From Verrucomicrobiaceae bacterium (GTDB lineage: Bacteria > Verrucomicrobiota > Verrucomicrobiia > Verrucomicrobiales > Akkermansiaceae), in the NCBI GenBank assembly GCA_027485995.1, contig JAIXPW010000058.1, forward strand, positions 1-63,752: a stretch of DNA of 63,752 nt. Reading direction: 5' to 3'. This document shows positions 38,757 to 46,159 of this stretch, piece by piece. Position 1 is the first letter of the stretch; every line of letters begins with the position of its first letter. Under the pieces are notes generated by a model, which saw only the letters and a program-made list of their open reading frames with translations, made no database searches and had not been told where the DNA came from. The translations under genes were made by a program, and so were the position numbers.

Positions 38757-39554
38757 ATGAATGACGAACGATCCTCATCTGCCGTGCGCGACCAGATTGC
38801 CGCCGCCCTCGATGAAATGGAGCAGCGCCTGCATGGCCTGCTCGATTCGAAGGGTCGCGTCGCCGAGGAAACCCACGCCCTGCGGAAACTCGGCAAGTCG
38901 ATTCGCGGCGGGCTGAACCTCTTCGGCCTGCCGAAGTCCGCCGTTCGGGCGATCGGAGCGATCGGTCGTCTGTTAGGCGGCCCGCGCGATGCCGTTTCCC
39001 GTCGCACCACCTGGCAGCGGCTCGCCCTTTCCGAGGGTCCGCACGCCGCAGAGACCTCGGTCGCCGCCATCGGGGCCTTGCTTGAGCAGCACGCGCGATC
39101 CGCCGCACGGCGTCCGCCTGGGCAAACGATCACCTGGGCCGAGGTCCGACTCCGCCACACCCGCGCAGCCCTCGGCGCGATCCCGGAGGAACACCTTTTC
39201 CTGCGGGCCGAAAAGGGCCTGAAGAAGCTGCGCAAGAAGGTCCGCGCCAATCTCCGCTCGATCGTGACCGAACATGGCGAGCACGAGTTTCACGACCTCC
39301 GGAAAGCGATCAAGGCCTGGCTCGGAGCCTTGCATCATCTCGGTCTCGCCGCGGACGAACGCGTTGGACAGTTCGCCGATCTGTTGGGAGACGTGAACGA
39401 CCTTCATGTTTTCGCGGCCTGGCTCGATGCCCATGGCTTCGTCCGCTCCCTTGCGCCGATCCCCTGGCGGGCGGTCGATGAGAAACTCGCCGCCCTGAAG
39501 CACGAAATCCTCCACGCCGAGCCCTCGGTGCGGAAGATGGTTTCAGCGGCCTGA
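38757..39554 (+). CDS. CHAD domain protein
   Basis: A 265-residue basic, helical protein. The sequence has the CHAD pattern of paired His-Asp-x-Arg-x-x-x-Lys motifs: THALRKLGKSIRGGL near residue 39 and HDLRKAIKAWLGAL near residue 180, with LLGDVNDLHVFAAWL between helices, the line also typical of CHAD. CHAD domains bind polyphosphate. There is no attached CYTH or exopolyphosphatase domain. Convergent with pgsA; their 3' ends overlap by 12 bp. Confidence 0.88.
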   Translation: MNDERSSSAVRDQIAAALDEMEQRLHGLLDSKGRVAEETHALRKLGKSIRGGLNLFGLPKSAVRAIGAIGRLLGGPRDAVSRRTTWQRLALSEGPHAAETSVAAIGALLEQHARSAARRPPGQTITWAEVRLRHTRAALGAIPEEHLFLRAEKGLKKLRKKVRANLRSIVTEHGEHEFHDLRKAIKAWLGALHHLGLAADERVGQFADLLGDVNDLHVFAAWLDAHGFVRSLAPIPWRAVDEKLAALKHEILHAEPSVRKMVSAA

Positions 39555-40133
39555 GCTCTTCAACAGATTGCGACCGGACCAGAGGTAGTTGCCTCCGGAA
39601 ATGACGGTCAGCGCCACCGCGATCCACAGCGACACCGGCATCAGCCAGGACTGCGGATTGGAAAGCGTCAGCAGCCAGGTCGAGACCAGGCCGGATTTAG
39701 GCACGTGGGAGAAGGTCAACCACACCAGACCGGTGATGCAGAAGGTCAGTTGGAAGGTCGTCTTCCATTTCCCGAGGTTGTCCGCCGCCAGCACCTGACC
39801 GGCCTCGATCGCGATCTGCCGCAGCCCGGTGACCATGAATTCGCGACCGATGATCAGCGCGGTCACCCAGACGGGGCATAGATTCATGGCGGAAAAGTAA
39901 ACGAAGGCGGCGCAAACCAGGATTTTATCGGCCAGCGGATCGAGCAGCTTCCCGAGCGGAGTGACCAGTCCGAGTTTCCTCGCCAGATAGCCGTCCAACC
40001 AGTCGCTCGCCGCCGCCAAGGTGAAGGAAATCAAGGCGATCAGGTGACCCACGAAACTGCCTGCGCCCGTGCCCGCGACGAAAATCACGGTCAAAACCAG
40101 GCGGGAAAGGGTGATCGCATTCGGCAGATTCAC
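39543..40133 (-). CDS. pgsA: CDP-diacylglycerol-glycerol-3-phosphate 3-phosphatidyltransferase
   Basis: A 196-residue integral membrane enzyme that starts phosphatidylglycerol synthesis. The CDP-alcohol phosphotransferase motif DG-x2-AR-x8-G-x3-D-x3-D is complete in SDWLDGYLARKLGLVTPLG followed by KLLDPLADK. About five hydrophobic segments are visible. The start is a GTG at 40133 giving VNLPNAITLSRL, the family's usual opening; a TTG at 40220 would add 29 residues with no match. The 3' end overlaps the CHAD gene by 12 bp in the opposite direction. Confidence 0.93.
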   Translation of the reverse strand: MNLPNAITLSRLVLTVIFVAGTGAGSFVGHLIALISFTLAAASDWLDGYLARKLGLVTPLGKLLDPLADKILVCAAFVYFSAMNLCPVWVTALIIGREFMVTGLRQIAIEAGQVLAADNLGKWKTTFQLTFCITGLVWLTFSHVPKSGLVSTWLLTLSNPQSWLMPVSLWIAVALTVISGGNYLWSGRNLLKSSGR

Positions 40134-40231
40134 AGCCGCAATGTGGGAAATGCATCCACGGAAGGCAACAAGGGGTTGCGTGACAGGTTCGACTTCCCTA
40201 AACGGACGCAGCTTTTCCAAGCCATCACACC

Positions 40232-41650
40232 ATGAGCAATAGCGACTTCGGACTAATTGGGCTGGCCGTCATGGGTCAGAATCTCGTTCTCAACGTGGAA
40301 TCCCGCGGCTTCCAGGTCTCGGTTTACAACCGCACCACCTCCGTCACGGACGAGTTCGTGGCCAAGCACCCGGACAAGAAACTCGTTGGCGCCAAGTCGC
40401 TTGAGGACTTCGTGCAGTCCCTCGCTTCGCCGCGAAAGATCATGATCATGGTCAAGGCCGGCGGTCCGGTCGACGCGGTCATCGAGTCCCTCCTGCCGCT
40501 CCTCGACAAGGGTGACATCATCATCGACGGCGGCAACTCGCTCTACACCGACACCGAACGCCGCGACAAATGGCTCGGCGATCTCGGCTTCCGCTTCATC
40601 GGTGCCGGCGTTTCCGGTGGTGAGGAAGGTGCCCGCAAGGGTCCATCGATCATGCCCGGCGGCCCGGCCTCCACCTGGGACGTGATGAAGCCGATCTTCG
40701 AAAGCATTTCCGCCAAGGTCGACGGCGAGCCCTGCGTGATCCACATCGGTCCCGGCGGTGCCGGCCACTACGTGAAGATGATCCACAACGGCATCGAGTA
40801 CGGCGACATGCAGCTCATCTGTGAAGCCTACAACATCTTCAAGGCCGCTGGCTTCACCCCGGCCGAGCTGGCCACCGTCTTCACCGACTGGAACGCGGGC
40901 GACCTCGAAAGCTACCTCATCCAGATCACCTCGAAGATCTTCGAACAGATCGACCCGGAAACCGGCAAGCCACTCGTCGACCTCATCCTCGACACCGCCG
41001 GCCAGAAGGGCACTGGCAAGTGGACGCTGATCAACGCCGTCGAAAACGCCGTCGTCATTTCCACCATCAACGCCGCCGTCGAAGCCCGCATTCTGTCCTC
41101 CTTCAAGGACAAGCGCGTCGCCGCCAGCGAGTTCCTCCACGGCCCGAAGGCCGAGATCACCGGTGAAAAGGCCGCGCTTGTGAAAAAGGTCCACGACGCC
41201 CTCTTCGCCTCCAAGATCATCTCCTACGCCCAGGGCCTCGACCTCATCGCCGCCATGGGCAAGGAAAAGAACTGGGGCCTCGACCTCGGCAAGATCGCCG
41301 CCATCTGGCGCGGTGGCTGCATCATCCGCGCCCGCTTCCTCAACGACATCACCGATGCCTATCGCGCCGATCCCGGCCTGAGCAACCTGATGCTCGCCCC
41401 GTTCTTCAAGAACCTCCTCAACGAGTTCCAGCAGAACTGGCGCGAGGTCATCTCCATGGCCACCCTCGCCGGCATCCCGGTCCCCGCGTTCAGCGCGTCG
41501 CTCGGTTACTACGACAGCTATCGTAGCGCCGTCCTCCCCGCGAACCTCCTCCAGGCCCAGCGCGACTTCTTCGGTGCCCACACCTACGAGCGCACCGACA
41601 AGCCACGCGGCGAAATGTTCCACACCGAGTGGCCGGAAGTCATCGGCTAA
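40232..41650 (+). CDS. gnd: 6-phosphogluconate dehydrogenase (decarboxylating)
   Basis: A 472-residue enzyme of the oxidative pentose phosphate pathway, converting 6-phosphogluconate to ribulose-5-phosphate with NADP+. The N-terminal Rossmann motif is GLIGLAVMGQNLVLN; substrate motifs are GVSGGEEGARKGPSIMPGG and GGAGHYVKMIHNGIEYGDMQ with the catalytic Lys; the C-terminal part has FSASLGYYDSYRSAVLPANL. The length is the standard long form. A strong terminator follows at 41690-41724. Confidence 0.97.
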   Translation: MSNSDFGLIGLAVMGQNLVLNVESRGFQVSVYNRTTSVTDEFVAKHPDKKLVGAKSLEDFVQSLASPRKIMIMVKAGGPVDAVIESLLPLLDKGDIIIDGGNSLYTDTERRDKWLGDLGFRFIGAGVSGGEEGARKGPSIMPGGPASTWDVMKPIFESISAKVDGEPCVIHIGPGGAGHYVKMIHNGIEYGDMQLICEAYNIFKAAGFTPAELATVFTDWNAGDLESYLIQITSKIFEQIDPETGKPLVDLILDTAGQKGTGKWTLINAVENAVVISTINAAVEARILSSFKDKRVAASEFLHGPKAEITGEKAALVKKVHDALFASKIISYAQGLDLIAAMGKEKNWGLDLGKIAAIWRGGCIIRARFLNDITDAYRADPGLSNLMLAPFFKNLLNEFQQNWREVISMATLAGIPVPAFSASLGYYDSYRSAVLPANLLQAQRDFFGAHTYERTDKPRGEMFHTEWPEVIG

Positions 41651-41658
41651 AAAGGAGC

Positions 41659-41751
41659 GCGGGTTTCCAACCCGCTCTTTCCTCTTCAAAACGGCCGGGC
41701 GCAGCAATGCCCCGGCCGTTTTTTCATTCGTGGCCGCGCTTTCCAAGCGCG
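41659..41751 (+). repeat. Triple palindrome after gnd, REP-like, including a strong terminator
   Basis: Three hairpins in a row: GCGGGTT-TCC-AACCCGC (41659-41675), AACGGCCGGG...CCCGGCCGTT (41690-41720, followed by TTTTTC) and CGCGCTT-TCC-AAGCGCG (41735-41751). The first and third share the same TCC loop. The middle one is a good intrinsic terminator for gnd. The layout resembles the paired hairpins at 45526-45574, suggesting a dispersed palindromic family. Confidence 0.7.
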
Positions 41752-41999
41752 ATGCCAATTTACCCAAATTCGCCGTGTCTCGTCACCGCGCCCCCGGCCG
41801 ACGCTGATCCCTCTCCCTGCTCGTTCCATGGTCTCACCGCAAGCCCCCGGTCCGCGGGAGTTTTGCATCCTCCGTCCGTAGTCATCCCTTCAGGGTGTTC
41901 TTCCAGGGCTCGCCAACTTCGAAAACCCTCTTTCCGCGTTCCCAAAGCTCCCGGCAAAGCCCCCTCCACCCGCAAAGAGCCATCCAAAACAGGCATTTT

Positions 42000-42166
42000 G
42001 TTGAAATGCGACACCTGACCCTTCTCATTCCGGCGCTGATGTCAACTTGTACAAAAAGGTTGTTGAAGCATCAAAAAACAAGGATGACGTTGTTGCGTGT
42101 CATAGCCAAGGGTGTAATATTGCAGCTGAAACCCTGATGAGAGCGTGTAACAGGAGGAAAATTTGA
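42000..42166 (+). pseudogene. C-terminal remnant, possibly alpha/beta-hydrolase or RHS-type toxin tip
   Basis: An open frame of about 55 codons with coding-like composition ends at 42166. It includes DVNLYKKVVEASKNKDDVV and then ACHSQGCNIAAETLMRAC, which has a serine-elbow-like HSQG. No start or upstream domain exists; the upstream junction is at a CGACACCTGACCC repeat tag. The stop is one base before the start of the AT-rich lipoprotein gene, whose AGGAGG ribosome-binding site lies inside this fragment, so the two were once translationally linked. A toxin tip plus immunity lipoprotein would fit, but this is inference. Confidence 0.4.
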
Positions 42167-42167
42167 T

Positions 42168-42674
42168 ATGAATTTCATAAAACATCTCGCATTGCTGATT
42201 CTTGCATTCGGGATAAGTAATTGTTGCGTAAGTCCGCTTCTTCTTAATGTTTCGATTAAGCAACGAACTTACTGCTCTTTCAAAGAGGTCACCGGCTTGA
42301 GTCCTAGCCCAGAGAACTTAAGGTCTTGGGTCAAGGAAAATGATGAAACAAGCTATCGACTAATGGTAGCCCGTCGAGTTCTACTTCATGGAATCGAGCG
42401 AGGAGGTTCAATAAACAAAGAGAAATACGCGGAGGTCTACCTTGAGATTTACCATAATCTGCTTGCAGGCATCTATGGGCGCGATCTCAAGATGGCCATG
42501 ATATCCGATGACGGCAAATTTATTGGAATTGAGCCAGACAGGATTTTTTCTACAGCCAAAATTGCTGGCATATACTATGATAATATAATTGATGAACTTA
42601 AGAATTGCATAAATGAGAGAAAAAATGCATCGCCATATGATTGGCTAAGCAAAGAGATGAGAAATTCGAATTAG
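42168..42674 (+). CDS. AT-rich hypothetical protein, possible immunity-type lipoprotein
   Basis: A 168-residue protein with lower GC and different codon use than its neighbours. The start has a strong AGGAGG about 10 bases upstream. The N-terminus MNFIKHLALLILAFGISNC is a signal peptide, with a weak lipobox at Cys19 (Asn at -1 is not typical). The mature part is helical (YAEVYLEIYHNLLAGIYG, then KIAGIYYDNIIDELKNCI). No family is recognised. Its coupling to a truncated upstream fragment and its base composition point to recent transfer. Confidence 0.6.
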   Translation: MNFIKHLALLILAFGISNCCVSPLLLNVSIKQRTYCSFKEVTGLSPSPENLRSWVKENDETSYRLMVARRVLLHGIERGGSINKEKYAEVYLEIYHNLLAGIYGRDLKMAMISDDGKFIGIEPDRIFSTAKIAGIYYDNIIDELKNCINERKNASPYDWLSKEMRNSN

Positions 42675-42687
42675 AAGGGGTCACCCA

Positions 42688-42860
42688 TTAGAGGCTGTCT
42701 GAAAATTGATTCCAAACACTTGTTGGGCTGTACTTTTGTGTCTGGATCCGGGAGAAGCTCGGAATGCCCGATTACCCTAGAAGCCTCAACGACTCCGAAG
42801 GGGAGGTGATCCGATCTCTTCTTCCTGACAGTCCCCTGGCAATGAGGGGCCGTCTGCAGA
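42688..42860 (+). pseudogene. IS5-family transposase remnant with left terminal repeat
   Basis: TTAGAGGCTGTCTGAAAA (42688-42705) looks like an IS5-type terminal inverted repeat. An ATG at 42764 opens the frame MPDYPRSLNDSEGEVIRSLL, matching the first residues of IS5-family transposases (Y-P-x-x-L-x-D-x-E/Q-W-x-L/I-L-x-x-L-L-P), though the usual Trp is replaced. Similarity ends near residue 32 and the frame runs on into a repeat, so the element is broken. The reverse complement of the same terminal sequence occurs at 61121-61139. Confidence 0.6.
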
Positions 42861-42960
42861 GGTCGGTCCTCGCGGATTCACACTCTCTCCTCATCGAGTC
42901 CATCACCAAGGGCATTTCGGAAAACGAGCGCCGGGAAACCTGCGGTCGTTTTTCATTCGT
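42861..42960 (+). repeat. Direct repeat A flanking the ImmA/PIN module
   Basis: About 100 bp nearly identical in sequence to 44889-44992. The best-kept block is CTCATCGAGTCCATCACCAA followed by GGGCATTTCG; the ends are CCTCGCGGATTCACA and CTGCGGTCGTTTTTC. Substitutions and one small length change separate the copies. The copy lies on the upstream side of the module 43190-44853. Confidence 0.75.
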
Positions 42961-43141
42961 GGCGGCACATCCGGCGGGGGAAACTGAGTCTTCTGTGCAC
43001 TGCAGGAACCCCCAACCGGTCGCGATTCAAATCGACGATCAGGAGGGAAATCGAAGGTGGGAGAGCTGCTCGATTGGGTGGATGTTACGATGCGCGGACT
43101 GACCCCGACCATGCGCAAGGTGATATCTTTTCACCTAAATT

Positions 43142-43178
43142 TGAACAATCTGTGGACAATTCGGGGCAAAATGGACAA
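43142..43178. promoter_or_regulatory. Putative operator repeats upstream of the XRE-ImmA gene
   Basis: Three similar units, TGAACAAT (43142), TGGACAAT (43153) and TGGACAAA (43172), lie within 50 bp of the start codon at 43190. Spacings of 11 and 19 bp place them on the same helical face or nearly so. An N-terminal HTH in the encoded protein makes autoregulation plausible. Confidence 0.4.
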
Positions 43179-43189
43179 AATACAACATC

Positions 43190-44338
43190 ATGAGCGCGTT
43201 TTCCGACAATCTGACCCGAGTCCGCGAGCGTCTGGGCATGAACCAGAAGACGGCGGCTTCCCGCATGGGGATTTCGTCCTCATTGGTCTCCAAATGGGAA
43301 AAAGGCGAGCGGACGCCGGATGAAGCGCAGTTGTGGGAGTTGTCCCGGATTTACGGAGTGGATCCGGCCTTCCTGCGGGAAGGTGCCCGTGCCGTGGCCT
43401 TCCAGCCGCGCAGCATGGTGGCGACGAGCAGCGACGAAAAGCAGGGGCTGGGAGCGGCGCTCAATGACGCGGCGGCACAGATCCACTCGCTGTATGCGGT
43501 GTGGGAAATGGCGGGTGTGATGCCGCAGCGCCTCTCGCTTACGTTGGAGTATTCGGAGCCGCGTCTCGGGGAACTGGCCTCGATGGTGCGGCGTTTCCTC
43601 GGCCTGAATGACCGTGTGACCTACACGGAACTCTGCCAGGCACTGGCGGAGAACAGCGTGCTGGTCTTTGAGTGGAAGCTGCCGCCCAAGCTCTCCGGGC
43701 TGTCCCATCAGCGGGATTTCAGCGTGATCTTCGTGAACCGGAACATGCCGGAGCGCGTGAAACTTTTCACGCTCTGCCACGAGCTGGCACACCTGCTTTT
43801 CCACTTGCGGGGAGACGTGGACACGGCCGTCTCGGTGATGGCCACCCGTAATGATCCGCACGAAAAGGAGGCGAACCGTTTCGCGGCGGAGCTGCTGATG
43901 CCGGAATGCAAGGTGGATGAGCTGGTGCGCCGACAAGGCACCAAGCTGCGGACCAAGGCGGGATTTTTCGCGGCGGTGGACCACTTCGGCGTTTCGCATG
44001 AGGCGATGTTCTACCGTCTGGTGCAGCGGAATGTGGTGAGTTACACCGAGAAGGCGCGGTTCTTTACCGTGGTGGCACGTCCTCAAGTGGAATTGGAAGG
44101 AGCCCGGGTGGGTGAGTTCGAAGGCCGGCGTCTGGACGCCCAAGTGCCGCCGCAGTTGCTGGAACTGGTGACCGGACTCTGGCTGGCGAGCAAGGCGAGC
44201 ATCGGCAAGGTGGCCGCATGGTGCACGGCCAGCCGCTCGGTGGTGGAGAAATATCTGGCCTCCGTGGCGGAGGATGGCGGCGATGCGGTGGAAGATGTGG
44301 ACCTCGGGTTCGCGGAGGTGGAGGGCTTGCCCGCATGA
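43190..44338 (+). CDS. XRE HTH domain fused to ImmA/IrrE metallopeptidase
   Basis: A 382-residue protein. Residues 7-61 form a Cro/CI HTH (LTRVRERLGMNQKTAASRMG with SSSLVSKWEKGERTP). Residues about 130-290 are the ImmA/IrrE (COG2856) zinc protease with HELAHLLFH at 197-205, followed by DPHEKEANRFAAELLMP, both conserved in the family. A C-terminal helical tail follows. Family members cleave repressors or act as the regulatory half of toxin-antitoxin-like pairs. It overlaps the DUF3368 gene by ATGA, so the two are coupled. The module lies between ~100-bp direct repeats. Confidence 0.88.
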   Translation: MSAFSDNLTRVRERLGMNQKTAASRMGISSSLVSKWEKGERTPDEAQLWELSRIYGVDPAFLREGARAVAFQPRSMVATSSDEKQGLGAALNDAAAQIHSLYAVWEMAGVMPQRLSLTLEYSEPRLGELASMVRRFLGLNDRVTYTELCQALAENSVLVFEWKLPPKLSGLSHQRDFSVIFVNRNMPERVKLFTLCHELAHLLFHLRGDVDTAVSVMATRNDPHEKEANRFAAELLMPECKVDELVRRQGTKLRTKAGFFAAVDHFGVSHEAMFYRLVQRNVVSYTEKARFFTVVARPQVELEGARVGEFEGRRLDAQVPPQLLELVTGLWLASKASIGKVAAWCTASRSVVEKYLASVAEDGGDAVEDVDLGFAEVEGLPA

Positions 44339-44853
44339 GAAAGCGGGGTGCCCCACTGGTCTGTGATGCTTCGGTGGTCCTCAATCTGGGCCACCGGGGC
44401 GAGCTTGCGGACCTCGTCGCCGAATTGATGGCGGAGCGGGTGCTGACGGTGACTCCGGAAGTCGTTAGGGAAGTCTCGCAGGACGATCCGGCTTACTATC
44501 GGGAGTTTCTCAAAGGCCACTTCAAGGTTCATGAGAAGCCTTTGGCCGCCATGGGTAGCATCCCGCCGGAAGCTCGCGAGAGTCTGGACCCCGGCGAGCT
44601 GAGCGTTCTCGCGGTTTGCCTCGAAGAGGGCTGGACGGCATGTATCGATGAAATCCTGGCCAGAAAAGTCGCCGTGGAGTTGGGGATTTCTCTAACCGGC
44701 ACGCTGGGATTGCTCGGTCACGCGCTGGAGCGCAAATGGATGACCGATGATGTCTGTCTGGCAGCAGTCCGGAAACTGAAACAAAACGGCTTTTATTGTC
44801 CCAAGGTGTTGGCCAACGACGACTTTCTCTACTATCTGGCCCGGATAAGGTGA
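44335..44853 (+). CDS. DUF3368/PIN-like putative toxin
   Basis: A 172-residue protein in the PIN-like DUF3368 group. Motifs are DASVVLNLGHRGEL at residues 11-24, LDPGELSVLAVCLEEG from about 84, ACIDEILARKVAVELGISLT from about 102, then GTLGLLGHALERKW, the normal order for this family. Acidic residues Asp11, Glu88 and Asp105 would bind the metal ion of a ribonuclease. The start codon overlaps the ImmA stop. Such PIN proteins are toxins in type II-like pairs; here the partner is an HTH-metallopeptidase instead of a classical antitoxin. Confidence 0.85.
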   Translation: MRKRGAPLVCDASVVLNLGHRGELADLVAELMAERVLTVTPEVVREVSQDDPAYYREFLKGHFKVHEKPLAAMGSIPPEARESLDPGELSVLAVCLEEGWTACIDEILARKVAVELGISLTGTLGLLGHALERKWMTDDVCLAAVRKLKQNGFYCPKVLANDDFLYYLARIR

Positions 44854-44888
44854 CACCCGGCCCATCTAAAGGGGTCGTCGTCTGAATG

Positions 44889-44992
44889 GGTCGATCCTCG
44901 CGGATTCACATTCTCTCCTCATCGAGTCCATCACCAAGGGCATTTCGAAGAGCGACTGGCCGGGAAACCCTGCGGTCGTTTTTCTTTTGATG
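44889..44992 (+). repeat. Direct repeat B flanking the ImmA/PIN module
   Basis: Second copy of repeat A, on the downstream side of the module. It ends 38 bp upstream of the start of the SHD1-like gene (45031), so its sequence also serves as that gene's upstream region. Recombination between A and B would remove about 2.0 kb. Confidence 0.75.
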
Positions 44993-45030
44993 GCTTGGCC
45001 TGCGACGGAATCCGGGCTATCAGTCAATCC

Positions 45031-45492
45031 ATGAGATTCCTCGCGACCTGTGTTCTGGCGACCCTGCTGTTCGCGCTCCCATCGATGGGCCAGGTCGTCC
45101 CGGCCCATCCCACCAAGTTCGAAACCCGGGACATCGGCGATGCGTCCACGGGCGGCATCCAGGTGATCCCATCCGGCGGGACTGAGCCAAAGAAAGCCCG
45201 CTACGTCACCCACATCGTCCTCTCGGTGTCGCGCCAATGGATGAGCACCGACGGCAAGCTGGTGGAAGGCAAGCTCATCGCCTTCGAGGACCTCGCCGTG
45301 GAGGCTGAAGCCGGAGCCGCTCCGCCCGCCACCCCGGCACCGCCGGCGCATCCGACAGTTGTCCGGGATGGAAAGGTCCGCCTGTTGATCAAGCAAAAGC
45401 CGGTCGAGCTGGCGATCACCCGACTCAGCTCGGGCGACCAGGAATTCATTCAACAAACCCAGAAGTCCTGCGGCTCCCCAACTCCCAAGTGA
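45031..45492 (+). CDS. Secreted SHD1-like domain protein
   Basis: A 153-residue exported protein with a signal peptide (MRFLATCVLATLLFALPSMG). The last 45 residues, VRDGKVRLLIKQKPVELAIT with RLSSGDQEFIQQ, have the pattern of the SLA1 homology domain 1 (SHD1): strand with K/R-basic stretch, then LSxxDQEFI. SHD1-like modules are common in secreted proteins of Planctomycetota and Verrucomicrobiota, with unknown ligand. A Pro/Ala-rich linker lies between. ATG 45031 starts the signal; the in-frame upstream ATG at 44995 lies in repeat-adjacent sequence. Confidence 0.6.
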   Translation: MRFLATCVLATLLFALPSMGQVVPAHPTKFETRDIGDASTGGIQVIPSGGTEPKKARYVTHIVLSVSRQWMSTDGKLVEGKLIAFEDLAVEAEAGAAPPATPAPPAHPTVVRDGKVRLLIKQKPVELAITRLSSGDQEFIQQTQKSCGSPTPK

Positions 45493-45525
45493 GGCTGCTA
45501 AGAGCGTGTCGCACAGTTGAGTGGA

Positions 45526-45574
45526 GTTGCGGCATTTCTGCCGCAACAAACCGGCCTTGGGGCAGGAATGCCCC
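45526..45574 (+). repeat. Paired-hairpin REP-like repeat
   Basis: GTTGCGGCA-TTTC-TGCCGCAAC (45526-45547) followed by GGGGCA-GGAA-TGCCCC (45559-45574). The second hairpin shares its AATGCCCCGG core with the middle hairpin after gnd, and the two-hairpin order is the same. There is no T tract after it. It lies 34 bp beyond the SHD1-like stop codon. Confidence 0.6.
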
Positions 45575-45727
45575 GGCTCCTGAGGGAGGCACCCGGCTTG
45601 AAGGTTCAACCATGACAACCATGCCCCTCTTGGCTTGGAGTTTGACAAATCAGCGGTTTGTTGTGTCCATGTTGAGATGCAACGTGGCCGTAGTTCATCC
45701 CCTGCTTCCAATGCTCACCCAGCCGTC

Positions 45728-46024
45728 ATGTCCCATGAGGCGGTGATCCGGGAGGAGGCGAGACGAACCCGTGCCACCATGTGGAAAGTGGCCCTGGTCG
45801 TCATCGCCTGCGTGATTCTATCCCCTTTCCTTTTCGTGGCCGCTCCCGTGTTGGCCGTCATCGTCGGGGTTCTTTGCCTCGCCGGGCTGGGCGGTGCCGT
45901 CGTCGGCAAGTGGTTCGCGCGTCGCAGGGAAATGAGCCTGCTGGGCGAGATCTGGCAACGCGACGACAAGGTGGTTCCCATCCGTCGCGACAAAGCCGCC
46001 TCCGAGGCCGACGTCTTGCGCTGA
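45728..46024 (+). CDS. Small membrane protein
   Basis: A 98-residue protein from ATG 45728 with two closely spaced hydrophobic segments (VALVVIACVILSPFLFVAA and LAVIVGVLCLAGLGGAVVG), a basic loop (KWFARRREM) and a polar C-terminus. The longer frame from 45635 has no exported or membrane features and was trimmed. No family is recognised. The hairpin at 46047-46067 lies just after the stop and may terminate it. Confidence 0.55.
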   Translation: MSHEAVIREEARRTRATMWKVALVVIACVILSPFLFVAAPVLAVIVGVLCLAGLGGAVVGKWFARRREMSLLGEIWQRDDKVVPIRRDKAASEADVLR

Positions 46025-46046
46025 GTCCATCCTGCGGGACCGCATT

Positions 46047-46067
46047 TCCACGGGCCGCCCGTGGAAT
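46047..46067 (+). terminator. Hairpin, possible terminator
   Basis: TTCCACGGGC with its reverse complement GCCCGTGGAA forms a 10-bp stem with almost no loop. It is placed between the small membrane protein and the S41 protease gene. No T tract follows. Confidence 0.35.
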
Positions 46068-46159
46068 CGGATGGCCTTGGGGAAATTTAGAGAATAACCC
46101 TCGGCGCGGACGCTTTCCTGAAGATCGCGTCCGCTCCGGTCCACCCTGCCTTTCCGTCC

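Noticed and set aside
40253..41767. 504-residue minus-strand frame over gnd
   Set aside because: Antisense shadow of gnd.
41629..42018. 129-residue frame after gnd
   Set aside because: It is made of the terminator hairpins and repeat tags, with biased Pro/Ser composition and no start signal.
45489..45746. 85-residue frame over the paired hairpins
   Set aside because: Composed of REP-like palindromes; no ribosome-binding site or family.
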